Numbered from the stretch's first letter, positions 9,115-20,115 are shown. The stretch: DNA of 64,000 nt from Lolliginicoccus lacisalsi (GCF_014841105.1 NZ_JACYWE010000010.1:1-64000), one strand, 5' to 3'. The notes: generated from the sequence alone by a model not told the origin. Program-made: numbers and translations.

Positions 9115-10668
9115 TCAGCCGTTCGCGGCGACGTCCTCGAGGACCGCGAGCATCGTGCGCACGGGCACACCGGTGCCACCCTTCGGTGTGTAGCCCCAGG
9201 CGGCGCCGGTGTTGAACGCGGGCCCGGCGACATCGATGTGTGCCCAGTCGACCCCGTCAGCGACGAATTCCTTGAGGAACAGCGAGGCGGACAGCATGCC
9301 GCCCCAGCGGTGGTTGGTCACGTTCGCGAGGTCAGCCACCCGGGAGCCGAGGTCGGCGCGCAGCTCGGCAGGCATGGGCATCGCCCAGCCGTTCTCGCCC
9401 ACCTGCTGGGACAGCGCGGCGACCCGGTCACGGAAATCGTCGGTGCCCATCACGCCGGGCACGCGCGTGCCGAGCGCGACCATCTGCGCGCCGGTGAGGG
9501 TGGCGGTATCGATGATGTAATCCGGTCCATCCTCGGCCGCGCGCACCAGCGAGTCGGCAAGGATCAGGCGTCCCTCCGCATCGGTGTTGAGAACCTCCAC
9601 GGTGGTTCCCCCGTAGTGGGTGATGACGTCGCCGGGACGGGTCGCGGTGCCCGACGGCATGTTCTCGGCCATCGGTACGGTCGCGATCACGGTCACGGGA
9701 AGCTCGAGGCGGGCGGCGAGCAGGACGGTCGCGATCACCGCCGCAGCGCCGGCCATGTCAGAGGTCATGTTCTCCATGCCCGCGGCTGGCTTGATGGAGA
9801 TGCCCCCGGTGTCGAAGGTGACGCCCTTGCCGACGAGTGCCACGGTCTTGCCGCCGCTCTCCGGCCCGCCCCGGTAGGCGATGCGGACGAGGCGCGGCTT
9901 GCGGACCGAGCCCTTGCCGACGGCGACGATGCCTCCGTACCCGGCGGACTCGAGGGCCTGCTCATCGAGGACCTCCACATCGAGCCCGGCGTCCGCGGCG
10001 AGCGTCGCGGCCCGCTCGGCGAACGCGCCGGGGTAGAGGTGGCTCGGCGGCGTGTTCACGAAATCTCGTGCGATGGCGACAGCGTCGGCGATGGCGACGG
10101 AGCGCGCTATCGCCTTCTCGGCCTTCTTGGCGTTCCCCTCGGGAATGATGAGGTCCACCGAGCCGAGCGGGGCCGCGCTGGCATCAGGGGCGGACCTGGG
10201 GGAGCGGAACTCGGTGAACGAGTACGCGCCGAGGCAGAAGCCCTCCACCACCGGAGCGATGCCGCGCGAGTGCAGCAGCGTCGCCGCGGAGCCGACGCCG
10301 GTGAGCGACCGGGCAGCGGTGCCCGCGATGCGCCGGATCTGCTCGGCCTCGATGTCGTCACGGCGGCCCGCGCCGAGACCGATCCCGACGACTGCCTGCG
10401 CCGCGATGCCCTTGGGCGCGGGGATCCGCGTGACCTGCTCGGCCTTGCCGGTCGCTCCGGCGGCCTTCAGCGCGGCCACCACAGCGGACTGGGTGTCCTT
10501 GTCCCATACAGGGTCCGCGCCATCGAGGGCGATGGATTTCTTGCCGCGCGCGACGCCAACGATGATCGCTTCATGCCGCTTGGCGATCTTGCGGGAAACA
10601 CCGAGCGCCAGGCCGCTGGCCCGATGATCGGTGGTCCGGGTATCGGTGGACTTCGGCTTGTCGCTCAC
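9115..10668 (-). CDS. pepA: Leucyl aminopeptidase (M17 family)
   Basis: Cytosolic di-metal exopeptidase that removes N-terminal residues from peptides. The 517 residues contain the M17 signature NTDAEGRLILADSL near residue 350 and the metal/active-site region VGKGVTFDTGGISIKP near residue 275. Length and position match the PepB/Rv2213 protein of M. tuberculosis. The start is GTG with AAGGAGCG about 6 nt upstream. It is divergent from gcvT. Other family members double as DNA-binding proteins, but nothing here tests that. Confidence 0.96.
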   Translation of the reverse strand: MSDKPKSTDTRTTDHRASGLALGVSRKIAKRHEAIIVGVARGKKSIALDGADPVWDKDTQSAVVAALKAAGATGKAEQVTRIPAPKGIAAQAVVGIGLGAGRRDDIEAEQIRRIAGTAARSLTGVGSAATLLHSRGIAPVVEGFCLGAYSFTEFRSPRSAPDASAAPLGSVDLIIPEGNAKKAEKAIARSVAIADAVAIARDFVNTPPSHLYPGAFAERAATLAADAGLDVEVLDEQALESAGYGGIVAVGKGSVRKPRLVRIAYRGGPESGGKTVALVGKGVTFDTGGISIKPAAGMENMTSDMAGAAAVIATVLLAARLELPVTVIATVPMAENMPSGTATRPGDVITHYGGTTVEVLNTDAEGRLILADSLVRAAEDGPDYIIDTATLTGAQMVALGTRVPGVMGTDDFRDRVAALSQQVGENGWAMPMPAELRADLGSRVADLANVTNHRWGGMLSASLFLKEFVADGVDWAHIDVAGPAFNTGAAWGYTPKGGTGVPVRTMLAVLEDVAANG

Positions 10669-10795
10669 GTGACGCTCCTTGGGATGTTCAATGCGAGAGG
10701 GTGCGCTGGGCTAGCGCCGCGGGGTGCCCGGCGGGGCCGCGCCGCGCCATGGACGCCCCCACGGCTAGAGGCTACCGCCCGCGTCGCCGGCTAGC

Positions 10796-11929
10796 GTGGA
10801 CGCCGTGAGTCCCGAGCATGCCCCAGATACTTTGCTGTCCAGTCCGGCGAACGAAGTCCATGTCCGCGCGGGCGCCACGTTCGCGCCGTTCGCGGGCTGG
10901 TCGATGCCGATCTCCTACGGCGGCGTGGTGGCGGAGCACAACGCGGTCCGCGAGGCCGTGGGGATCTTCGATGTCAGCCACCTCGGCAAGATCCTCGTCA
11001 CGGGCACCGGCGCCGCCGAGTACATCAACAGCACGCTCGCCAACGACTTGCAGCGCATCAGCCCCGGCAAGGCGCAGTACACGCTGTGCTGCGATGAGAG
11101 CGGTGGCGTCATCGACGACCTGATCGCCTACCTCGTCAGCGAGAGCGAGGTCTTCCTGATCCCGAACGCGGCCAACTCCGCGGAGGTGGCGCGGCGCCTC
11201 GAGGCATCCGCGCCGGCCGGGGTGAGCGTGCAGGACCAGCACCGGGACCATGCCGTGCTCGCTGTCCAGGGTCCGCGGTCCGCGGAGCTGCTCGAGCTCG
11301 AGGGATTGCCCACCTCCATGCCGTACATGGCGTTCGCCGACGCCGAGTGGCAGGGCGCGGGGGGATCGACTGTGCGGATCTGCCGCACGGGCTATACCGG
11401 TGAGCAGGGTTACGAGATCGTGGTGCCCAGCGGAGATGCCGAGGTGGCCCTGCAACGGCTCGCCGACCGCGCCGAGCAGCTTGGTGGGCGGCTCGCTGGG
11501 CTCGGCGCGCGCGACACGCTGAGAACGGAGATGGGTTATCCGCTCCATGGCCATGAGCTCTCGCTGGAGATAACCCCCGTCGAAGCGCGCTGCGGATGGG
11601 CCGTGGGCTGGCGCAAGCCCGGGTTCTGGGGGCGCGATGCCTTGCAGCGGCAGCGCGAGGCCGGGCCCAGCCGTTCGCTGTGGGGGCTGCGCGCGCTCGG
11701 CAGGGGCGTGCTGCGCCCCGGCCTCGACGTCCTCGGGGCCGAAAACGAGATGATCGGGACGACGACGTCCGGTACGTTCTCACCAACGCTGAAAACCGGC
11801 ATCGCGCTCGCGCTCCTCGACACCTCCGCGGACATCACCGCGGGCGCCACCGTGACGGTCGACGTACGGGGACGCCACATTCCCTGCGAAGTCGTCCGGC
11901 CACCGTTCGTCGCACCGAGGACCCAGTGA
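10796..11929 (+). CDS. gcvT: Aminomethyltransferase (glycine cleavage T protein)
   Basis: T protein of the glycine cleavage system; it moves the methylene group from the H-protein lipoyl arm to tetrahydrofolate. The 377 residues include [15 protein letters not shown] and [15 protein letters not shown] near the N-terminus, the folate-site regions [15 protein letters not shown] and [18 protein letters not shown], and a C-terminal barrel domain. It depends on lipoate, as does SucB nearby. The start is uncertain: GTG at 10796 or GTG at 10805 (both before the conserved [13 protein letters not shown]). ilvE follows after 24 bp. Confidence 0.95.
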   Translation: MDAVSPEHAPDTLLSSPANEVHVRAGATFAPFAGWSMPISYGGVVAEHNAVREAVGIFDVSHLGKILVTGTGAAEYINSTLANDLQRISPGKAQYTLCCDESGGVIDDLIAYLVSESEVFLIPNAANSAEVARRLEASAPAGVSVQDQHRDHAVLAVQGPRSAELLELEGLPTSMPYMAFADAEWQGAGGSTVRICRTGYTGEQGYEIVVPSGDAEVALQRLADRAEQLGGRLAGLGARDTLRTEMGYPLHGHELSLEITPVEARCGWAVGWRKPGFWGRDALQRQREAGPSRSLWGLRALGRGVLRPGLDVLGAENEMIGTTTSGTFSPTLKTGIALALLDTSADITAGATVTVDVRGRHIPCEVVRPPFVAPRTQ

Positions 11930-11953
11930 CTTTTCGCGATAGGATTTCCGCTC

Positions 11954-13057
11954 ATGACGACGCTGCCCGAATTCACCCGCTCCGCCCATCCCGCGCCCAG
12001 GCCACAGGCCGAGCGGGAGCAGATCCTGCGGTCCCCGGGCTTCGGTACGCACTTCACCGATCACATGGTCGCGATCCGCTTCACGCGGCAGCAGGGCTGG
12101 CATGACGCCCGCATCCAGCCGTACGGCGCGATCACCCTTGATCCAGCGGCGATGGTGCTGCACTACGGGCAAGCCATCTTCGAGGGGCTGAAGGCATATC
12201 GGCAGCCCGATGGCACTATCGCCTCGTTCCGCCCGGACGCGAACGCCGAGCGCTTCCGCTCCTCGGCGCGCCGCATGGCCATGGCGGAGCTGCCTGACGA
12301 GATGTTCCTCGCGTCCTTGAAGGAACTGCTCGCCGTCGATGAGGCATGGGTGCCCGAGGCAGGCGGGGAGGAGTCGCTCTACCTGCGACCCTTCATGTTC
12401 TCCACCGAGGCGGGGCTTGGCGTGCGTCCCGCGGCGGAGTACCAGTACCTGCTCATCGCGTCCCCGGCCGGGGCCTACTTCAAGGCTGGTGTCCGGCCCG
12501 TCAGCGTCTGGCTCTCCACCGAGTACGTGCGTGCCGCGCCCGGTGGCACGGGTGCCGCGAAGTTCGCCGGGAACTATGCCGCCTCCTTGCTCGCCCAGGC
12601 GCAGGCCGCGGACCAGGGCTGCGACCAGGTGGTCTGGCTCGATGCGATCGAGCGTCGCTTCATCGAGGAAATGGGCGGCATGAACCTGTTCTTCGTGTTC
12701 GGATCCGGCGCCGAGGCGCGGCTTGTCACCCCGGAGCTATCTGGCTCGCTGCTGCCCGGCATCACGCGGGCATCCCTGATCCACCTCGCCGAGGACGCTG
12801 GCATCCCGGTCGAGGAGCGGCGCGTCTCGGTCGAGGAGGTCGAGGAGAAGTCCCGCAGCGGCGAGATCACCGAGGTCTTCGCGTGCGGTACCGCCGCAGT
12901 GATCACTCCGGTCGGCCGGGTCAAGCACACCGGTGGCGAATACACCATTGCTGACGGCGAGCCGGGCGAGGTCACCCTTGCGCTGCGCGACACGCTCACC
13001 GGGATCCAGCGCGGCACCTTCGAGGACACGCGCGGCTGGATGCAGCGCCTGCTCTGA
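11954..13057 (+). CDS. ilvE: Branched-chain amino acid aminotransferase
   Basis: PLP enzyme that interconverts branched-chain amino acids and 2-oxo acids. A protein of 367 residues, class IV fold, with [13 protein letters not shown] near residue 75, the PLP-lysine region [16 protein letters not shown] near residue 195 and the class IV signature [12 protein letters not shown] near residue 240. In the lysine region the sequence is KFAGNY, where mycobacterial enzymes usually read KFGGNY, a mild variant. It starts at ATG 11954, 24 bp after gcvT, and matches Rv2210c in position. A TAGGAT hexamer lies 8 nt before the start. Confidence 0.96.
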   Translation: MTTLPEFTRSAHPAPRPQAEREQILRSPGFGTHFTDHMVAIRFTRQQGWHDARIQPYGAITLDPAAMVLHYGQAIFEGLKAYRQPDGTIASFRPDANAERFRSSARRMAMAELPDEMFLASLKELLAVDEAWVPEAGGEESLYLRPFMFSTEAGLGVRPAAEYQYLLIASPAGAYFKAGVRPVSVWLSTEYVRAAPGGTGAAKFAGNYAASLLAQAQAADQGCDQVVWLDAIERRFIEEMGGMNLFFVFGSGAEARLVTPELSGSLLPGITRASLIHLAEDAGIPVEERRVSVEEVEEKSRSGEITEVFACGTAAVITPVGRVKHTGGEYTIADGEPGEVTLALRDTLTGIQRGTFEDTRGWMQRLL

Positions 13058-13108
13058 ATCGCGAGCCGCGCCATGAGGCCTGGTCACCTGCACGTGGTGG
13101 CCAGGCCC

Positions 13109-13912
13109 TCACGCTCCGAGCAGCAACCCCACGACCGCGATCAGCACGGTCAGCTCCAGAGCCGCGCCCAGCACGTCGCCGTTGATCCCGCCGAGGCGCC
13201 GGGCGCAATGCATCACGAATACCAGCGCGAAGGCGAATGCCACGATCAGCACGATTACGCCGTGCAGCGGGCTGCCGGGCACCGCGACAGTAGCGATGAA
13301 CAGGGACGCCGCCACCCAGGAGCCGATGGTCGCCCAGGATTGGCTCCCGGCCACCAGCGCCCCGAAGCCCTCGGGCCGTGCTGCCCGCAGGCCGGGCCGG
13401 CACGCGATGACCACTGCGACGCGCCCTGCCGCGATGGCGACAGTGATCGCGACGAACATGCTGGCCCCAGCGAGCGCGCCGAGCGCAAGGCCCTGCCCGA
13501 TGAGCACGACAACCAGCGTGGCGATGCCGAACGGGCCCGATCCGCCGGCATGCATGATCCGCTGCGCCCGCTCAGGTGGCCCGAACGTGCCCAGGCCATC
13601 AGCGGTATCGGCGAGCCCGTCGATGTGTAGTCCCCGCGTCGCGAGCGCGAGGAACCCCACCGCGAGGATCCCCGCGAGCAGGGAGGGCAGCCCGAGCGCC
13701 AGCATCCCCCACAGCAGCAGGGTCGTTGATAGCCCGAGGACCAGGCCGATCAGTGGCGTCACCGCGATTGCCCAGGCGCTGGCTTGCCGATCCACGATCC
13801 GCGGGCCGCGCACGGGCAAGACAGTCAGCCACGAGAACGCCAAGCGTGCCCCGTCCACGGTGGGATTGCTGCTCGTGCTGCCGCGCGGGCCCCGGGAACT
13901 TCTGGCGCTCAT
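13109..13912 (-). CDS. cobS: Adenosylcobinamide-GDP ribazoletransferase (cobalamin synthase)
   Basis: Integral membrane enzyme that joins alpha-ribazole to adenosylcobinamide-GDP in the last part of cobalamin assembly. The 267 residues contain repeated hydrophobic helices and the diagnostic stretch [36 protein letters not shown], which holds the acidic metal-binding residues. The start overlaps the cobT stop by 4 bp, so translation is probably coupled. The order cobU-cobT-cobS is transcribed leftward. Confidence 0.95.
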   Translation of the reverse strand: MSARSSRGPRGSTSSNPTVDGARLAFSWLTVLPVRGPRIVDRQASAWAIAVTPLIGLVLGLSTTLLLWGMLALGLPSLLAGILAVGFLALATRGLHIDGLADTADGLGTFGPPERAQRIMHAGGSGPFGIATLVVVLIGQGLALGALAGASMFVAITVAIAAGRVAVVIACRPGLRAARPEGFGALVAGSQSWATIGSWVAASLFIATVAVPGSPLHGVIVLIVAFAFALVFVMHCARRLGGINGDVLGAALELTVLIAVVGLLLGA

Positions 13913-14988
13913 CGATCACTCACCCCTGCCTCCTCGAAAGTGGCCATCCGGGCCAGCGTCGCTACCGCCGCCGCCAGGATCGGCAGCGCCACTGCCGCGC
14001 CGGATCCCTCGCCGAGGCGCATGCCGAGGTCCACGATCGGTTCGAGCTGCAACCGCCGCAGCGCGATCGAGTGCGCGGGCTCGGTCGATCGGTGCCCTGC
14101 CAGCCACCACTCGCGAGCGCCCGCCGCGAGGTCCTCGGCGACGAGCGCGGCGGAGCTCACCACCACGCCGTCGAGGATCACCGGGGTGCGCCGCAGCGAC
14201 GCCTGGGCAAGGAAGCCTGCCATTGCTGCGATGTCCGCGCCCGCGCTCGTGGCCAGCAGCCGGACGGGATCGCGCGCGACGATCTTGCCGCGGCGCATCG
14301 CATCGCGCACGGCGGCGGTCTTGAGCATCCACGCGTTGTCATCGATCCCGGTGCCCCGGCCGACCGCGGCGATGGGCTCGGTGCGGGTCAGCGTGGCGAC
14401 GAGCACCGTGGCCGGAGTTGTGTTGCCGATGCCCATGTCACCGGCGATGAGCAGGTCCGCGCCCGCGTCGATCTCCTCGTCGGCGATGGCGCGCCCTGCC
14501 GCGACCGCAGCGACGGCCTCGTCGTGGGACATCGCGTCCTCGGTGTCGATGCGCCCGCTCGAGCGGCGGACCTTGTGCGCGCTCACCGATGCCGGGGTGT
14601 CGCCGTCGACGCTGATATCGACCACCCGCACTGTCGCCCCGGCGTTCTCGGCGAGGCAATTGATCGCGGCCCCTCCGTCGAGGAAGTTCCGCACCATCTG
14701 CACGGTCACCTCGGGCGGATAAGCGGACACGCCGTGGCGCGCGATGCCATGGTCGCCGGCGAAGATGACGATGCGGGGGCGGGCGAACGGGACGGGCGGG
14801 CAGTGGCCCTGGCATGCCGCGATCCACGTCGAGAGCTCCTCGAGCCTGCCGAGGGAGCCAGTGGGCTTGGTGAGCGATGCCTGCCGCTGCCAGGCTGCTC
14901 GCCGCGCCTCGCGATCGGGCTGGGGGATCGGATCGAAGACGCTGGGATCGACAACGCTGGGATCGTCCGGGCGTTCCTGGTCGGTCAA
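13909..14988 (-). CDS. cobT: Nicotinate-nucleotide-dimethylbenzimidazole phosphoribosyltransferase
   Basis: Activates dimethylbenzimidazole for the lower ligand of cobalamin. The 359 residues include [58 protein letters not shown] and the C-terminal [25 protein letters not shown], where the Glu is the likely catalytic base. The start codon appears to be TTG at 14988, 40 bp after cobU; no ATG or GTG fits better. Position matches Rv2207. Confidence 0.95.
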   Translation of the reverse strand: MTDQERPDDPSVVDPSVFDPIPQPDREARRAAWQRQASLTKPTGSLGRLEELSTWIAACQGHCPPVPFARPRIVIFAGDHGIARHGVSAYPPEVTVQMVRNFLDGGAAINCLAENAGATVRVVDISVDGDTPASVSAHKVRRSSGRIDTEDAMSHDEAVAAVAAGRAIADEEIDAGADLLIAGDMGIGNTTPATVLVATLTRTEPIAAVGRGTGIDDNAWMLKTAAVRDAMRRGKIVARDPVRLLATSAGADIAAMAGFLAQASLRRTPVILDGVVVSSAALVAEDLAAGAREWWLAGHRSTEPAHSIALRRLQLEPIVDLGMRLGEGSGAAVALPILAAAVATLARMATFEEAGVSDR

Positions 14989-15028
14989 CTGCTCCAGCCT
15001 TTCTCGCCGGCCGCGCGACAGGCGGGGA

Positions 15029-15553
15029 TCACTTCAGCGACAACGGGATTCCCGCCACCACCAGTACAACTTTCTCGCATTCCTCCGCGATGCGCGCGTT
15101 CAACACCCCGATCTCGTCCCGGAATGCCCGTCCGGATCGCGTCTCGGGAACAATGCCCATCCCCACCTCGGGGGTGACGATCACCAGCGGGCCAGGGTAG
15201 CGGACCACTGCATCGACCAGCCGGTCGACCGGAGCGCTTGCCCTGCTCGAATCGGTCCAGGCGCCGGCCTGATCCATCATCGCCGCGAGCCACATGCCGA
15301 GATCGTCGATCATCGTGGGGAGGGACGTATCGCGGTCGAGCTCGGCGGCCAGGTCATCGGTGCGCACGGTCTTCCAGTGCGCGGGCCGCCTCTGCTGGTG
15401 GGCGCGCACGCGCTCGGCCCACTCCTCATCGCCAGGACGATCGGGAGCCGTCGCGATATAGCGCACCGGCTGGCGCGGCGCCCATTCGTTGATCACCTGC
15501 TCGCCGTGGCCGGACTTGCCGGATCGCGCGCCCCCGAGGACCAGGCAGCGCAT
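15029..15553 (-). CDS. cobU: Adenosylcobinamide kinase / guanylyltransferase
   Basis: Bifunctional enzyme that phosphorylates and then guanylylates adenosylcobinamide. A protein of 174 residues, with the P-loop GGARSGKS at residues 7-14, [14 protein letters not shown], and [14 protein letters not shown] with the His that accepts GMP. It starts at ATG 15553, only 6 bp after the upstream DUF3043 gene, so the DUF3043 protein and the three Cob enzymes form one operon. Confidence 0.95.
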   Translation of the reverse strand: MRCLVLGGARSGKSGHGEQVINEWAPRQPVRYIATAPDRPGDEEWAERVRAHQQRRPAHWKTVRTDDLAAELDRDTSLPTMIDDLGMWLAAMMDQAGAWTDSSRASAPVDRLVDAVVRYPGPLVIVTPEVGMGIVPETRSGRAFRDEIGVLNARIAEECEKVVLVVAGIPLSLK

Positions 15554-15559
15554 GGCGGG

Positions 15560-16258
15560 CTAGACCGCGTCGCCGGGGCGTGCCTGCGGCTTGGGCACCC
15601 GCAGCCGCCGGATCTGCGTCGCGCGGACGAACGCGTACCAGCCGATGCCCAGCCCAGTGTCGTCGCTGTCGGGGAATCGCTCGCGCACCCGGTTGCTGAT
15701 CTGCCGTCCCAGCACGATTCCCTCGACGATCATGAAGATGAGGAAGACCATCATGCCGAGCGTGATGACGGCCTGGATGTCTGGCGGCATGAACAGCGTC
15801 AGCAGCACCAGCAGCGCCAGCGGCATGAACATGCCCGCAAGGTTGCGCCGCGCGTCGACGTAGTTTCGGGCGAGCTTGCGGGTCTTTCCGCGGTCCCGGG
15901 GCAGCAAGTAGTCCTCGTCGCCGGCCATCATGCGGGCGCGGCGCTCGTTCGCGCGCGAGCGGCTCTCGGCGTTGAAGCGCTTGCGCTCTTCCTTGGACAT
16001 CTTCGGCTTCTTGCGCTGCTCGGCCTTGAGGGCCTTCTTGCGCGCCCGCGCCTCGGCCTTTGTCATCGGAGGCGGCATCAGGGGAGCGCGCGCGCCCCGG
16101 CGCGCCTCGTTGCGCTTGGGCGTGGGACGTCCCTTGCCGGGGGTGTGCCCGGCGGGCTGCACCGATTGCTCCTGCGCCGGGCGATCCTGGCCAGGCCCGT
16201 CCTGCGCGGAGGGATCATCGGGATTGCTGCCGCTGCTGCCACGTCCGGTGAGTTTCAC
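15560..16258 (-). CDS. DUF3043 membrane protein
   Basis: A protein of 232 residues with three parts: a hydrophilic N-terminus rich in Gly, Pro, Asp and Gln (SSGSNPDDPSAQDGPGQDRP) leading to GKGRPTPKRNEARR; a basic helical stretch (EARARKKALKAEQRKKPKMSKEERKR) and DEDYLLPRDRGKTRKLARNYVDARRN; and two membrane helices (GMFMPLALLVLLTLF and VITLGMMVFLIFMIVEGIVLG) with a basic tail. This is the Rv2206 architecture. Function is unknown. GTG at 16258 is chosen because the K-P-T-P-K-R-N block of the family follows it; a much longer upstream extension of the frame is antisense to real genes. Confidence 0.85.
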   Translation of the reverse strand: MKLTGRGSSGSNPDDPSAQDGPGQDRPAQEQSVQPAGHTPGKGRPTPKRNEARRGARAPLMPPPMTKAEARARKKALKAEQRKKPKMSKEERKRFNAESRSRANERRARMMAGDEDYLLPRDRGKTRKLARNYVDARRNLAGMFMPLALLVLLTLFMPPDIQAVITLGMMVFLIFMIVEGIVLGRQISNRVRERFPDSDDTGLGIGWYAFVRATQIRRLRVPKPQARPGDAV

Positions 16259-16355
16259 GGGTTTTAGGGTATGCGATCTGGTGATCCGGGCAAACCAGGG
16301 CACGCTCGCGGCCCGTCCCGCACTCACGCCACCGCTCCGGGCGATACTGGTAGGC

Positions 16356-17492
16356 ATGAGGATCGTGCTGGCGCCGGACTCCTTCGGGGGCACTCTGTCG
16401 GCACGCGAGGCCGCGATCGTCATGCATGACGCGTGGCTGGCGGAGCGGCCAGGGGACCAGCTCCAGCTCCTCCCGCAATCCGATGGTGGTCCCGGTTTCG
16501 TTGACGCGCTCGCCACTCGCGGCGGGCAGGCGCGAGAGGCGGCCGTGCGCGGTCCGCTCGGCGAGCGCGTGCGGGCGAGGTGGCTGGTGCAGGGCGCGGA
16601 GCTCGAGCAGGCGCGGGGCGCCGTGGCGTATGTGGAAGCCGCGCAGGCCTGCGGGCTCCACCTGCTGCCGGGCCGGCCCACGCCCTCCTCGGCCTGGGCC
16701 GCTACGAGCGCGGGAGTGGGGGAGTTGCTGCTCCGAGCTGCCGGGCAGGAGCCCGGGTCCATCGTCGTGGGGCTTGGCGGCACGGCGTGCACGGACGGCG
16801 GCAGTGGCATGCTCGACGTGCTGGGTGGGGTCGAGCAGGGACGGCGGGCGCTGGCGGGGGTCGCCCTGATCGCCGCGACGGATGTGACGAGCCCCCTGCT
16901 CGGGCCGCTGGGGGCTGCGCGCGTGTTCGGTCCGCAGAAAGGTGCCGACGCCAGCATGGTCGGACTGCTGGAGCGACGGCTCGCGCGGGCCAGCGCCAGG
17001 TTGGTCGACGCGCATGGTCGTGGCGTGGCCATGCGCGATGGCGCGGGCGCGGGAGGGGGACTGGGAGCAGCTTTGCTCGCGCTGGGTGGCCAGCGTGTAT
17101 CGGGAGCGCGGCTCGTGGCCAGCGCCACCGGCCTCAGCGATGTGCTGGCGCGCGGTCGGCGGCCTGGCGCGGTGGACCTCGTGATCACGGGCGAGGGCCG
17201 GCTGGACGCGCAGACGCTGGCCGGAAAGGTAGTGTCCGAGTTGGCGGGCCAGTCGCACGCGGCGCCCGCGGAGGCACGCGTGCCGGTGGTCGCGGTGGTG
17301 GGGAGCTGCATGCTGGGCCAGCCGCAGTGGCGCGGCATGGGGCTCGGCGAGGTAGTGTCGCTGGCCGATCTGCGTGGCTCGGCGAGCGCTGCGATCCGCG
17401 ACGCGCAGGCTGCGTTGGCGGAGGCCGTCGCGGGGATCGCTCGGCGGATCGGGCAGGCCGAGGGGGCTCGGGGCGGGGTCGACCGCGGGTAG
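16356..17492 (+). CDS. Glycerate kinase (GlxK/GarK type)
   Basis: Phosphorylates glycerate and links glyoxylate metabolism to glycolysis. A protein of 378 residues with the type I glycerate kinase N-terminus MRIVLAPDSFGGTLSA (usually DSFKG), LPQSDGGPGFVDAL, the Gly-rich region VGLGGTACTDGGSGMLD and the C-terminal ITGEGRLDAQTLAGKV. Gly in place of the usual Lys in DSFKG is a small oddity. It matches Rv2205c in position. A GATACT hexamer 7 nt before the ATG suggests a leaderless start. It is divergent from the DUF3043 gene (97-bp spacer). Confidence 0.92.
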   Translation: MRIVLAPDSFGGTLSAREAAIVMHDAWLAERPGDQLQLLPQSDGGPGFVDALATRGGQAREAAVRGPLGERVRARWLVQGAELEQARGAVAYVEAAQACGLHLLPGRPTPSSAWAATSAGVGELLLRAAGQEPGSIVVGLGGTACTDGGSGMLDVLGGVEQGRRALAGVALIAATDVTSPLLGPLGAARVFGPQKGADASMVGLLERRLARASARLVDAHGRGVAMRDGAGAGGGLGAALLALGGQRVSGARLVASATGLSDVLARGRRPGAVDLVITGEGRLDAQTLAGKVVSELAGQSHAAPAEARVPVVAVVGSCMLGQPQWRGMGLGEVVSLADLRGSASAAIRDAQAALAEAVAGIARRIGQAEGARGGVDRG

Positions 17493-17572
17493 GGGAATTT
17501 CCGGAACAGGAGTACCGTTGGATCAAGCACCGGAATGTGCACGGTAATTCTGTAGGACCTGAGGGAGAACGC

Positions 17573-17923
17573 ATGACTGTGCAGAACGAGACCACTACCC
17601 AGGGCGTGACGCTCACGACCGCTGCGGCGGCCAAGGCGAAGACGCTGCTGGAGCAGGAGGGTCGCACTGACCTCTCGCTGCGCATCGCGGTGCAGCCCGG
17701 CGGTTGCGCGGGCCTCCGCTACCAGCTGTTCTTCGACGATCGCACGCTCGATGGCGACCATACCCTTGAGGTCGATGGCGTCACGCTTGCCGTGGATCGG
17801 ATGAGCGAGCCCTACCTGCATGGTGCTGTCATTGACTTCGTTGACACGATCGAGAAGCAGGGATTCACGATCGACAACCCGAATGCGACAGGCTCCTGCG
17901 CATGCGGGGACTCGTTCAACTGA
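17573..17923 (+). CDS. erpA: A-type iron-sulfur carrier (HesB/ErpA family)
   Basis: Carries Fe-S clusters to target enzymes such as LipA. A protein of 116 residues, starting MTVQNETTTQGVTLT, with the three conserved cysteines: one in QPGGCAGLRY and two in the C-terminal GSCACGDSF. The start ATG at 17573 follows a GAGGGAG ribosome site. It matches Rv2204c in place. The gene stands alone, 80 bp after glycerate kinase, and is followed by a strong terminator. Confidence 0.94.
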   Translation: MTVQNETTTQGVTLTTAAAAKAKTLLEQEGRTDLSLRIAVQPGGCAGLRYQLFFDDRTLDGDHTLEVDGVTLAVDRMSEPYLHGAVIDFVDTIEKQGFTIDNPNATGSCACGDSFN

Positions 17924-17940
17924 CACGCTGAACACGTGCG

Positions 17941-17972
17941 GGGCGGTCTGGCCCGGAGCCAGGCCGCCCTTT
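17941..17972 (+). terminator. Intrinsic terminator after erpA
   Basis: GGGCGGTCTGGC (17941-17952) pairs with GCCAGGCCGCCC (17958-17969) around a 5-nt loop, and TTT follows. It lies 18 bp after the stop. Confidence 0.85.
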
Positions 17973-18042
17973 CGCGTGCCACGAGCAGCGGGGCGCGGCG
18001 GGTGACCGCGGACAGGCTCGACCGGCGAGCGTGCTTGCATGA

Positions 18043-19098
<1,056 letters not shown>

Positions 19099-19117
19099 CG
19101 GTGGGCGATCTGATCCG

Positions 19118-19150
19118 GAGCCGGGCACCTCACGGGGTGCCCGGCTCTTG
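19118..19150 (+). terminator. Intrinsic terminator after adoK
   Basis: GAGCCGGGCACC (19118-19129) pairs perfectly with GGTGCCCGGCTC (19136-19147), followed by TTGTT. Confidence 0.88.
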
Positions 19151-19231
19151 TTCGTTGCCGGGGCGGAGTAGCCCAGCGGCACTGATGCAGGGGACCGCTT
19201 AGGGCAGCGCTTGTGACGAGTGCCCTAATAG

Positions 19232-19276
19232 ATAGTGCACGAAGTAGTTGTGCACGATTAGAGCGTGCACTATATT
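19232..19276 (+). promoter_or_regulatory. Promoter and triple GTGCAC operator of the OhrR-like gene
   Basis: Three GTGCAC palindromes begin at 19235, 19250 and 19265, exactly 15 bp apart. The outer pair forms ATAGTGCAC...GTGCACTAT. The second overlaps a -35-like TTGTGC (19248-19253), the third ends at a -10 TATATT (19271-19276), and the spacer is 17 bp. A start codon follows 6 nt later. Occupancy would block RNA polymerase, so autorepression is likely. Confidence 0.7.
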
Positions 19277-19282
19277 TGAGGC

Positions 19283-19732
19283 ATGCCCGCACCAGACCCG
19301 CTCGCCCTCGACCGCCAGGTCTGTTTCGCCCTCGCCGTCACCAATCGCGCCGTCCTCGCCGTCTACCGGCCGCTCCTCGAGCCCATGGGGCTCACGCACC
19401 CGCAGTACCTCGTCATGCTCGCCCTGTGGGAGCAGGAGCCACGGTCGGTGCGCAACATTGGCGAAGCGCTCCAGCTCGACTCGCCCACCCTCTCGCCCCT
19501 GCTCAAGCGGCTCGAGGCGGCCGGGCTCCTCACCCGGGCCCGCAGCCAGCACGCTGAGCGGCAGCTCGAGGTGCACCTCACCAGCGAGGGGAGAGCGCTT
19601 CGCGCCGAGGCCGAGAAGATCCCGCCCGCCGTCATGAGCAGTCTCGGCGTCACCGAGGAACAGATCACCGAGCTGCACGACGTCCTCACCCGTATCAACG
19701 CAGCCGCGCTCAACGCAGGAGCACTCTCATGA
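19283..19732 (+). CDS. MarR-family regulator, OhrR-like
   Basis: Winged-helix dimeric repressor of 149 residues. The N-terminal helix LDRQVCFALAVTNRAV has a Cys at residue 14, in the place of the peroxide-sensing Cys of OhrR proteins. RSVRNIGEALQLDSPTLSPLLKRLEAAGLLTR is the recognition helix region and is followed by the wing (QHAERQLEVHLTSEG). No ohr gene is nearby; the downstream partner is a small membrane protein whose ATG overlaps this stop by 4 bp. The gene is probably autoregulated through the triple operator. It has no obvious counterpart in the syntenic M. tuberculosis block, so it may be an insertion. Confidence 0.9.
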   Translation: MPAPDPLALDRQVCFALAVTNRAVLAVYRPLLEPMGLTHPQYLVMLALWEQEPRSVRNIGEALQLDSPTLSPLLKRLEAAGLLTRARSQHAERQLEVHLTSEGRALRAEAEKIPPAVMSSLGVTEEQITELHDVLTRINAAALNAGALS

Positions 19733-20115
19733 CCAGCAACGCAACCCGCCCCGGCCCACTGCAATGGATCGGCTACAGCTTCGGCCGCACCCTCCCGCCC
19801 AGCATGCAGGACTGGGTGCGCAACGATCTCACCGGCGACTGGGCCGTGCCCCGGCACCTCATCCGCAGCATGGTGCCGTTCGTGCCGATCTACGCGCTCG
19901 GTTTCATGCTCCCGGGTCCGCTGAGCCTTCGCGCGGCCGTCGTCCTCCTCGGCGTGCTGCTGGCGCTGTTCTACTCGGCGGCCTACATGGAGCCCAATCG
20001 GGCACGGCGCCTCGAGCGCCACGGGCTGCCCAAGGATCTCCAGAACCCCAAGGCCGAGGCGCGCCACGCGCGCGAGAAGCAACGCTACGACGCGGCGCAC
20101 GGCAAGAACGCCTAG
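19729..20115 (+). CDS. Small membrane protein, DUF5313-like
   Basis: A protein of 128 residues with a conserved-looking N-terminus (GPLQWIGYSFGRTLPPSMQDWVRNDLTGDWAVPRHLIR), two hydrophobic segments (MVPFVPIYALGFML and AAVVLLGVLLALFYSAAYM) and a charged C-terminus (EARHAREKQRYDAAHG). It resembles DUF5313 proteins of mycolata, whose role is unknown. Its start overlaps the OhrR-like gene by 4 bp, so it is co-translated and probably repressed by it. It converges on asnB with a 15-bp gap. Confidence 0.8.
   Translation: MTSNATRPGPLQWIGYSFGRTLPPSMQDWVRNDLTGDWAVPRHLIRSMVPFVPIYALGFMLPGPLSLRAAVVLLGVLLALFYSAAYMEPNRARRLERHGLPKDLQNPKAEARHAREKQRYDAAHGKNA

Noticed and set aside
11930-11950. TCGCGATAGGATTTCC near ilvE as a remnant of the 50-bp element
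   Set aside because: Only CGCGATAG matches, the second arm and tail are absent, and it fits a -10 region for ilvE instead.
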